Assembly: GCF_002947535.1 (NCBI RefSeq)
Contig: NZ_PUAP01000047.1
Coordinates: 1-39,112 of the forward strand
DNA from: Enterococcus mundtii
GTDB taxonomy: Bacteria; Bacillota; Bacilli; Lactobacillales; Enterococcaceae
Direction: 5' to 3'
DNA length: 39,112 bases
Shown: one piece after another, positions 33,384 to 39,112 of the stretch
How the letters are laid out: every line of letters begins with the position of its first letter
How positions within the stretch are numbered: position 1 is the stretch's first letter
The notes under the pieces: generated by a model
The model's database searches: none
What the model saw: the letters and a program-made list of their open reading frames with translations, nothing else
What the model was told of the DNA's origin: nothing
Made by a program: the position numbers and the translations under genes

Positions 33384-33824
33384 ATGGCATCAGATGAATT
33401 GAAAAATCATTTGGACAAAGGAATGTATGGCACGCCCTTGGTCAACCCAGAAGAACAGCATAAATACCTAGGTACCTTTCGTGAACGTTGCTACCTCAGT
33501 ATGACCGTTGCTGAAATGAATGAGCCGACAAATAAAGAAAAGTTCCTACAAGAACTAGAGAAACGACCAGAAGCATTTATTCTGATAAACGGAACCCTAC
33601 CTCTGGAGATCCAGAATCAATACATCCAATTAGCAACGAAAAATCAAACGAAATTCACGGTTGTAAACGATCATGTTTCCGAAGATCCACAAAGTATTGG
33701 TCTACTGATTGCGACCAAAGAAGCGGTGAATGAGCCCGTTATTGACGTAGAAGAAAAATATCCAACGAAACAAGAAGAAGAACAACCAAAGAAAAAAAGC
33801 TTTTGGGACCGATTATTCAAATGA
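33384..33824 (+). CDS. yueI: YueI family protein (DUF1694)
   Basis: This 146-residue cytosolic protein is of the YueI/DUF1694 family, conserved in Firmicutes and uncharacterised. Typical segments are DKGMYGTPLVNPEEQHKYLGTFRERCYLSMTVAEM and, further on, FILINGTLPLEIQNQYI. The fold resembles the ribosomal L7Ae-type alpha-beta sandwich, but RNA binding is not shown. The C-terminal 30 residues form a charged, flexible tail ending KKKSFWDRLFK. Start ATG 33384 follows AAAGGAGGAAATTGG. It is monocistronic. Confidence 0.85.
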   Translation: MASDELKNHLDKGMYGTPLVNPEEQHKYLGTFRERCYLSMTVAEMNEPTNKEKFLQELEKRPEAFILINGTLPLEIQNQYIQLATKNQTKFTVVNDHVSEDPQSIGLLIATKEAVNEPVIDVEEKYPTKQEEEQPKKKSFWDRLFK

Positions 33825-33897
33825 TTTCTAAAAGTTCACTCGATTCTTTGAGTTTCTAATCAAAACTTGTCAGCATTCGTATGTACCTGTGGCAAAA

Positions 33898-33948
33898 CAA
33901 AAAATCATTCACAAACTAGATAAATCTAGTGATGTGGATGATTTTTTT
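33898..33948. terminator. yueI terminator
   Basis: AAAAATCAT..CACA..CTAG pairs with CTAG..TGTG.ATGATTTTTTT, giving an interrupted stem with T runs on both strands. It lies about 75 bp after the yueI stop and can act in both directions. Confidence 0.75.
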
Positions 33949-33991
33949 GTTTATCCAGAAAAAATCCTATCTTCTCCATTTTAAATTTAAC

Positions 33992-34147
33992 TTAAAATGA
34001 ATCATATTTGTTAACGAATCTATAGTAATAAAATTCTCCTATATTATACTTATCATCATTTGCTGAAAAAGATACTATGATTGACGTATAATAGTCAACT
34101 TCTATGTCATCTTGAACTAGTTTACCTTCAAAACTTTTGATTTTCAT
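33992..34147 (-). CDS. Small orphan ORF, 51 residues, downstream of the LXG toxin locus
   Basis: ATG 34147 follows GTGGAGAAGAATT. The 51-residue product begins MKIKSFEGKLVQDDIEVDYY and ends in a tyrosine-rich YYYRFVNKYDSF. I do not recognise it. It is transcribed in the same direction as the toxin and immunity genes and lies just after the relic of a second toxin junction, so it may be an orphan (perhaps truncated) immunity gene or the start of a decayed effector tip. AT-rich, like the toxin tip. Confidence 0.5.
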   Translation of the reverse strand: MKIKSFEGKLVQDDIEVDYYTSIIVSFSANDDKYNIGEFYYYRFVNKYDSF

Positions 34148-34278
34148 AATTCTTCTCCACTAACAATTATTTCAAAAGATTTAGAAACCGTAGTTACTTT
34201 TCTTGAGGTTTATGTAGTTTAAATATCCTTACAAATTTTACTTGTAGCCCTTTTATTCTCTTAATCTTATCAATCTAC

Positions 34279-34320
34279 ACTTGCTTCATGCCAGTGTTCA
34301 TAAATACTTTATACGAGCCG
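34279..34320 (-). pseudogene. Relic of an LXG toxin junction (decayed duplicate cassette)
   Basis: On the reverse strand this reads G-SYKVFMNTGMKQV followed by a stop. The intact toxin has A-SYKVLTTTGVKQV just before its EndoU tip (35329-35370). About three quarters of the 42 bases match by eye. In-frame stops flank it on both sides, so it is not expressed. Such partial repeats of the junction are the hallmark of orphan tip cassettes behind polymorphic toxin genes. Confidence 0.6.
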
Positions 34321-34385
34321 TATCATGGTTTTACTAAATTTGAATTAGTTTCGGTTTTTGACGTTTAACTACTTATTATTAGCGC

Positions 34386-34429
34386 AAAAAAAACATTCAT
34401 AAACTAATGGTACCTAATTACGTGAATAT
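34386..34429 (-). terminator. Probable terminator of the toxin-immunity operon
   Basis: On the leftward strand, ATTCACGTAAT pairs imperfectly with GTTTATGAAT, followed by eight Ts. It lies about 110 bp after the immunity gene stop. The stem is AU-rich and weak. Confidence 0.5.
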
Positions 34430-34538
34430 TTTTCCTTGTTAATATTCCTATGCAATATCCAACTGAAATTACTATATAATGAGCAAATATTTGAAAGACT
34501 TCTGGTGTTTATAAGTTTAATAAATGAAATTTTTTAAG

Positions 34539-34850
34539 CTACATTGTAATATAACTCTCAGCAATATCAATATCTTTAGTCATATCTAACTCAGGAAATT
34601 TCTTATCAAGTTTTCTTAAGACAGCAATAAATCTTTGACTTTGAAGTTTTTCGGATATATCTTCAAAAATTTCACTGATATAATATAAATCATCTTTATC
34701 GCATCCATTAAGATAATCTATAGTTTCTTCCTCATTCTTTGTTAAATTTTTTGTCATTTCATCCCAACATTTTTCTATTCCAAAATCATCATTTATATCT
34801 AACTCTTTTCTCTTTTTTAAAATATTACCCATTTCTTTATTTAACTTCAT
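34539..34850 (-). CDS. Probable immunity protein for the LXG-EndoU toxin
   Basis: This 103-residue acidic cytosolic protein lies directly after the toxin gene (19-bp gap). It begins MKLNKEMGNILKKRK and has the block DDLYYISEIFEDISEKLQSQ followed by a KFPELDM end, which I associate with bacterial immunity proteins of contact-dependent toxins. I cannot assign a numbered family. The frame extends 23 codons further up, but ATG 34850 follows TAGGAGGAAAACC and is clearly the start. By position and size it should bind and block the EndoU nuclease tip to protect the producing cell. Confidence 0.78.
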   Translation of the reverse strand: MKLNKEMGNILKKRKELDINDDFGIEKCWDEMTKNLTKNEEETIDYLNGCDKDDLYYISEIFEDISEKLQSQRFIAVLRKLDKKFPELDMTKDIDIAESYITM

Positions 34851-34869
34851 GGTTTTCCTCCTAAAAATT

Positions 34870-36420
34870 TTATGGTTGTCTGGTTGCATCAGGAAATATA
34901 GTTGCCGGTTTTCCATCATTTTTTATTACACCCACTCTTACACCATTAAACTCACCAAAAATAGCTTCTCCTTCTTTCGCACCTACAAAGTTTTTTTGAT
35001 TTGCAATATATTGACCTGCATTTTCTATATCTTTATTCGTCCAATTTTCAGGAAACCAAGATTGATTGCCCCCTGTTCTTTTAGCCTTAACCTTATGGTC
35101 TGGTACATTTCCAATTCTAACACCATTAGGATAAATTTTTTCAATGTTGACCTCAAATCCATTTTCCTCTAGAAAAGCTATGTTAGCTTGACCGTGCCCA
35201 CCACTTTTCATTTTTGATATTTTCCCTGTAGAAGGATTGATAGTAAAATCACCCATATCAGCATGTTTCAAACTTTTTTCTGGAATTTTAACTCTATCAC
35301 TACTCGATTTATCAATCTTACCATTCTCCACCTGCTTCACACCAGTAGTCGTCAATACTTTGTATGAGGCGTAAGTAAAGCCTAAGACCATTAAGGCTTG
35401 ACCGAGTTCGGATTCGTTGATCCATGTGTAGCCGTCTTTAACGTATTGCGAGGTAGAGACGATACTGCCTAAGAGTGGGTCTAGTTTTTCGCCAGTTTCA
35501 TAATTAACACCTTGGCGCCAAGCTGTATTGACTTTTTCTTGGTAGGTATCATACGTCATAAATTGGATCAGTTCAGGGTCTAAGTAGTGGCCTACTTTCG
35601 TGACATATTGATATAGCTCTGGGTTCACGATGCCGTGTCCGGATTGCTTGTCCTCGATTTTCCAAAAGACACGTGGGTTGCCCTCGCTATCGTGAATAAT
35701 GAGAGCATAGACGTTGTACTTTTCTAGTTCTTTGTTTTTGGTTGGGTCGATGCCTTTTTTCTCGTTTTCTGCTTGTTGCCACTTGTCTTGGATCGTAGTT
35801 GTCCATGACAAATCTTTTGGCATAGAGAATGTCTTCGTTTGACTATTCCAAGCAGTTTTCGTTTGAGCGAGTCCTTGATTGACTGCTTGTTCTAGACTTT
35901 TGATTTCTGTAAAAAATTGGGCGGAACTTTGATTGTAATCTAAGAGTTTTTGAAGTTTCTCCTCTAATTTTTGTTTCAAGTCATGATACATCGTGAGTAA
36001 CAACGTGTTTTGACTTAGTTGAAACCCTTGGTGTTCTTCTGGCATATAAGGTGAGAGAAGCAGTTGTCGTATCCCTTCGGCTTGAGTGATATACTGATTC
36101 ATTTGACGAATCTGTGCTTCTAATTCGGATTGCTTCAAGCTAATGGAATCAACTTGATTTATGTATTCCTGTGGAAATCGTTTCGCTGCTTTTTCGACCG
36201 CTTCAGAGAGTAAGATCCCTCCTTGGACGAGTGGATAAAGTACTTGAGAAAAGTAGGCTTTCGCTGCATCGTACGCTTTTCCTTTGAGATTGGGCGTTTG
36301 TAGGGTGAACTGGGTCATGGCTTGTTGGAGATTCTGGTAATCAGTGACTTGTTTTTGGCAGAAGTGACTAGTGCTACTGGCTTGTGTTAGGGAATCAGCT
36401 AAGTACATATCGATACTCAT
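34870..36420 (-). CDS. LXG-domain polymorphic toxin with C-terminal EndoU nuclease
   Basis: This 516-residue effector probably leaves the cell through a type VIIb secretion system (LXG proteins are recognised by the EssC-type machine). The N-terminal LXG domain (about 1-220) is helical and begins MSIDMYLADSLTQASST. A middle region (about 220-370) ends in ASYKVLTTTGVKQV. The tip (about 395-516) is a bacterial EndoU-type RNase with the two catalytic histidines in GGHGQ (His409) and PDHKVKAKR (His442), then GNQSWFPENWT and the end block GVRVGVIKNDGKPATIFPD. Related tips cut tRNA or other RNA. There is no signal peptide, as expected. The tip is more AT-rich than the body, which suggests a swapped module. 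No WXG100-like or Lap partner gene lies upstream. Confidence 0.9.
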   Translation of the reverse strand: MSIDMYLADSLTQASSTSHFCQKQVTDYQNLQQAMTQFTLQTPNLKGKAYDAAKAYFSQVLYPLVQGGILLSEAVEKAAKRFPQEYINQVDSISLKQSELEAQIRQMNQYITQAEGIRQLLLSPYMPEEHQGFQLSQNTLLLTMYHDLKQKLEEKLQKLLDYNQSSAQFFTEIKSLEQAVNQGLAQTKTAWNSQTKTFSMPKDLSWTTTIQDKWQQAENEKKGIDPTKNKELEKYNVYALIIHDSEGNPRVFWKIEDKQSGHGIVNPELYQYVTKVGHYLDPELIQFMTYDTYQEKVNTAWRQGVNYETGEKLDPLLGSIVSTSQYVKDGYTWINESELGQALMVLGFTYASYKVLTTTGVKQVENGKIDKSSSDRVKIPEKSLKHADMGDFTINPSTGKISKMKSGGHGQANIAFLEENGFEVNIEKIYPNGVRIGNVPDHKVKAKRTGGNQSWFPENWTNKDIENAGQYIANQKNFVGAKEGEAIFGEFNGVRVGVIKNDGKPATIFPDATRQP

Positions 36421-36488
36421 GCGTTTTATCTCCTTATGTAAGTTGGTATATTTACTACTTGCTCTAAAAAATTCCTCCCTATATTTTT

Positions 36489-36501
36489 TGTACCGCTTTC
36501 A
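36489..36501 (-). promoter_or_regulatory. Weak candidate cre site upstream of the LXG toxin gene
   Basis: On the reverse strand, TGAAAGCGGTACA lies about 70 bp before the toxin start. The left half TGAAAGCG matches the catabolite-responsive element well, but the right half is one base short of consensus. CcpA control is possible but unproven. Confidence 0.3.
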
Positions 36502-36523
36502 AAAACAGTATAACAAATCATCA

Positions 36524-36625
36524 CTAGACATAGGATGAAAGTTCGATTAGATAGGTGTTGTTACCTAATTTCATCATGTTTGTAAGTACATCCTTGTCTT
36601 TTGAACCGTAAAGCTTGGAATCTTC
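36524..36625 (-). pseudogene. Possible C-terminal fragment of a lost gene
   Basis: The reverse strand holds an open frame of 33 codons between two stops, reading EDSKLYGSKDKDVLTNMMKL and ending in ELSSYV. It has no ribosome binding site or proper start. Its composition looks protein-like, and it sits upstream of the LXG gene where a partner gene would be expected, but similarity to any family is not recognised. Confidence 0.25.
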
Positions 36626-36684
36626 CTAATTACGGTACGCCTAGACTGCGTAAGGAATATTAAATAGTAATTGATTCAAAAATA

Positions 36685-36729
36685 AGCAACTTGATCCAAA
36701 CAGGTAAGCTGTTTTTGGATCAAGTTGCT
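36685..36729 (-). terminator. gshF terminator
   Basis: AGCAACTTGATCCAAA and TTTGGATCAAGTTGCT form a perfect 16-bp stem. On the leftward strand it is followed by TTATTTTTG. It lies 45 bp after the gshF stop. Confidence 0.88.
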
Positions 36730-36774
36730 AAATGTGGCTGAACACTTTTATACAGCCCTTTTTAACGACTTATT

Positions 36775-39057
36775 TTAGTTCTCTTTTCGTGTCTTGATCA
36801 CTTCAGGATACAACAATTCCAACACATTCATCGTCAGTCTTCTGCCTTTTCCAGCAAATGGATAAACGTGCATGTGCATCGCTGGATTGAAGTTCGCTTC
36901 AATGATGCCGTAGGCTTGGTCATCTGTTTGAGGATCAATATCTTTATCAGGAATGATCAAATCGATGCCGCTGATTTTCGCTCCTAGGGCTTCCACTGCT
37001 TGCTGTGCAATCTGTTTATACGCGTCTGAAAATTCATCTGTTACGTCGATTGAATCGCCACCTGTACTGATATTGGAATTTTCGCGTAAATACACGATTT
37101 GATCTTTTTCAGGTACAGAATGGATGGTTAGTCCTTGCTCTTTTAACATCAACTGCTCAAGTTCACCTAACTGGATCAATTCCAATGGTGCACGATGGTG
37201 ACTGCCTCTTAATGGATCTAGGTTTTTTTCAGCGACAAGTTCTTCCACCGTCCGTTTCCCGTCACCCACAACATTGGCAGGAACACGAAGTAAGATCGCT
37301 TTTACTTGCCCATCGATCACAAAGAAACGATATTCTGTTCCAGGCATGAATGCTTCAACCAGTACAGACGTATCTTCGCGAAAGGCGATAGCTAAACCAG
37401 CATGGTAATCTTCTAAAGATGCTCCTTCTTTGAAAATCGTGATCCCTAATCCGTAATTTGTCGATTTAGGTTTAATGACAAAGGCTTGCTCTGCAAATCG
37501 TGGATACGCGTTCAATGCCTCTTCGATCGAAGTGAATTCGGCTCCTTCAGGCACACGGAATCCGGCCTCTTTTAACACTTTTTTAGTGACTGTTTTATTT
37601 TCCATGATCAATGGCACAATGTAGCTGTCTTTACTTGTCATATTGGCATTTTTCACATATTCGATATGCTCTTGATGCTGCAGACGTAAAAATTGATCTG
37701 ATTCATCTATGACCTTTACTTCAATGCCCTTTTGGATTGCATCAAACATCAGAATCTGTGTCGACAGTTCCATGTCACGAAATCCCGCTAATTGGTACGA
37801 ACGTTCATGACTTTCTTCTTCATATTGTTTTCCTAAAGTATAAGCAAAGTCATGCTGGCTTGTTTGTTGTGCTTGCTGATAAATCTTACCTGCCAATGTT
37901 TCACGTGGTTCATCCAATTGTGCGATCATGTCATCAATTAATGGTAGGCGTTCGGATTGTCCTAAAGCTACAAGCATCTCTTTCATTCCTTGAAGAAGAA
38001 GCATTCCTTCATCATAAAAAGCAGTTTGATCCATAGGATTTTCTAATGCTACATGTTCATTTCGCTGCTCGCCTTCTTCGACCCATGCATCGACTGCTAC
38101 GTCATGTTCCATCCATAGCATATACATTAAGAACGATTGTAAAAACTGAACTTGTGCTTGACTGATCCCTACACGTGCGTAAGGATTTAAATCAATATTT
38201 CTCAGTTCAATATAGCGAATACCTGATTTTGCTAAATCAGCTACACGCTTTCCGCCACGAAAACGAATCGGTGCATAGAATTCTTTTTCTTCGGATAACT
38301 TGCCTTCTTCAACCATTTTTTCAATATCGGTTAAATATTGTTGCATTGACGCATAGGATACTTTGACATTCGGATGGTTCGTATAACCATAGGAACTATT
38401 ACGAATACTGCGTACAGGTTCTGCTGGTGCTGGCTTGCCGACAAAATAGTGGTCTTCACTTAGAGGTGACGCCCCAAACAAATAAGTGATCAACCAACGA
38501 TAACGCAAGAAGTTCTGTGCTGTTTTAAAATATAATTCTGTTTTAAATGCTGCAAAGTCGGTAAACTCTGTTTGTTGTACAAACAATGATTGTAAAAGAT
38601 CATCACCAAACTCAAAGTTGAAGTGAATGCCGCTGACCATTTGCTTGCGTTTGCCATATTCCTTTGCTAAATAACGACGATACAAGACATCTTCAAAATT
38701 AGAAAGCTTCGCAATCATGATCTCTTCGTCTTTTTCAGGTAAAGCCGGAGGCATACTTAAAGGCCAGATCATTTCATCATCTGCCATTGAGCGTGAAGCA
38801 ACGTCGTATATTGCTTCCAAGTATTTAAAAAGTTCGTTGATAGAATCCGTGACCGGAGTAATCAATTCGACTTGAGTTTCACTAAAATCTGTCTGGATGT
38901 ATGGATGATACGTACGATCCCCAAAAATCTCAGGATGATCGGTTGTTGCCAACTTTCCAGAGAAGTTCACACGTTGCCCTTCACGTTCAACCCCAAAACG
39001 GGCTTGACTAATGAACGGTAGTGAACGAGGATGCAGTAATAATTCTTTATAGTTCAT
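36775..39057 (-). CDS. gshF: GshF (GshAB), bifunctional glutamate-cysteine ligase/glutathione synthetase
   Basis: This 760-residue fusion enzyme makes glutathione in two ATP-dependent steps. The N-terminal half (about 1-475) is a GshA-type glutamate-cysteine ligase with FGVEREGQRV near the start and YIELRNIDLNP. The C-terminal half (about 490-755) is an ATP-grasp domain with FVIKPKSTNYGLGI, VLVEAFMPGTEYRFFVIDG, NISTGGDSIDVTDE and GIIEANFNPAMHMH, the GshF-type ligase rather than a classical GshB. Length is normal for Firmicute GshF. ATG 39057 follows TTGGAGGACATTTAACC. It is monocistronic with its own terminator and supports oxidative-stress defence. Confidence 0.97.
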   Translation of the reverse strand: MNYKELLLHPRSLPFISQARFGVEREGQRVNFSGKLATTDHPEIFGDRTYHPYIQTDFSETQVELITPVTDSINELFKYLEAIYDVASRSMADDEMIWPLSMPPALPEKDEEIMIAKLSNFEDVLYRRYLAKEYGKRKQMVSGIHFNFEFGDDLLQSLFVQQTEFTDFAAFKTELYFKTAQNFLRYRWLITYLFGASPLSEDHYFVGKPAPAEPVRSIRNSSYGYTNHPNVKVSYASMQQYLTDIEKMVEEGKLSEEKEFYAPIRFRGGKRVADLAKSGIRYIELRNIDLNPYARVGISQAQVQFLQSFLMYMLWMEHDVAVDAWVEEGEQRNEHVALENPMDQTAFYDEGMLLLQGMKEMLVALGQSERLPLIDDMIAQLDEPRETLAGKIYQQAQQTSQHDFAYTLGKQYEEESHERSYQLAGFRDMELSTQILMFDAIQKGIEVKVIDESDQFLRLQHQEHIEYVKNANMTSKDSYIVPLIMENKTVTKKVLKEAGFRVPEGAEFTSIEEALNAYPRFAEQAFVIKPKSTNYGLGITIFKEGASLEDYHAGLAIAFREDTSVLVEAFMPGTEYRFFVIDGQVKAILLRVPANVVGDGKRTVEELVAEKNLDPLRGSHHRAPLELIQLGELEQLMLKEQGLTIHSVPEKDQIVYLRENSNISTGGDSIDVTDEFSDAYKQIAQQAVEALGAKISGIDLIIPDKDIDPQTDDQAYGIIEANFNPAMHMHVYPFAGKGRRLTMNVLELLYPEVIKTRKEN

Positions 39058-39086
39058 GGTTAAATGTCCTCCAATTCATATGTTTC

Positions 39087-39092
39087 ATTATA
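39087..39092 (-). promoter_or_regulatory. -10 box of gshF
   Basis: A consensus TATAAT on the reverse strand lies 30 bp upstream of gshF. The -35 box would fall at or just past the end of the window and cannot be judged. Confidence 0.55.
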
Positions 39093-39112
39093 CGCTGATT
39101 GTAAAATTAAGC

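Overview
The window looks like a chromosomal segment of an Enterococcus (low-GC Firmicute), most likely from the E. faecium/hirae/mundtii side of the genus. The species is not decided by the sequence. Evidence for this is the mutS-mutL-maf housekeeping block with ymdB and ymcA, a bifunctional gshF, BirA-controlled bioY, a yclNOPQ-type siderophore importer, and AAGGAGG-like ribosome binding sites throughout. No tRNA, rRNA, CRISPR array or prophage was seen.

Layout. 1-490: right end of an IS200/IS605-type element (3' part of tnpB plus its structured right end), abutting treR. 491-3270: treR, a tandem intergenic repeat that supplies the treR stop codon, msrB, and a tocopherol-cyclase-fold protein read leftwards. 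3300-9810: leftward DNA-repair operon ymdB-ymcA-mutS-mutL-maf. 9970-12600: a 37-residue membrane peptide, a Cof-type HAD phosphatase, an AlkD-like repair protein and a formate/nitrite channel. 12610-13500: rpsD with a structured, probably S4-binding leader. 13600-15690: a flavin-reductase-like protein, about 0.9 kb of gene-free structured DNA, then bioY behind a palindromic BirA operator. 15820-18960: quinone oxidoreductase, glycosyltransferase and acetyltransferase. 19110-21300: a NatAB/YhaQP-type ABC exporter. 21800-24970: a tightly overlapping operon of an Mga-type regulator, a DUF2829 (Tad2-fold) protein, an SDR and a DUF998 membrane protein. 25396-26130: an aquaglyceroporin. 26500-28600: a broken RelB-type antitoxin, a metallophosphoesterase, a YqkB-like protein and a RimJ-type acetyltransferase. 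28800-29350: two unrecognised small proteins. 29370-33070: Fur-regulated siderophore uptake (yclNOPQ order). 33130-33830: a second copy of the intergenic repeat, reversed, and yueI. 33990-36420: an LXG-EndoU polymorphic toxin with its immunity gene and decayed toxin-cassette debris downstream. 36775-39057: gshF.

The most interesting points are: (i) the LXG-EndoU locus, with a relic of a second toxin junction and a small orphan ORF downstream, and no Lap-type partner genes upstream; (ii) a dense cluster of DnaA-box-like 9-mers inside the mutL linker, encoding repeated Val-Asp-Asn; (iii) a chromosomal Tad2-fold gene translationally overlapped with an Mga-type regulator; (iv) the intergenic repeat family present twice in opposite orientation; and (v) several very short genes with strong ribosome binding sites.
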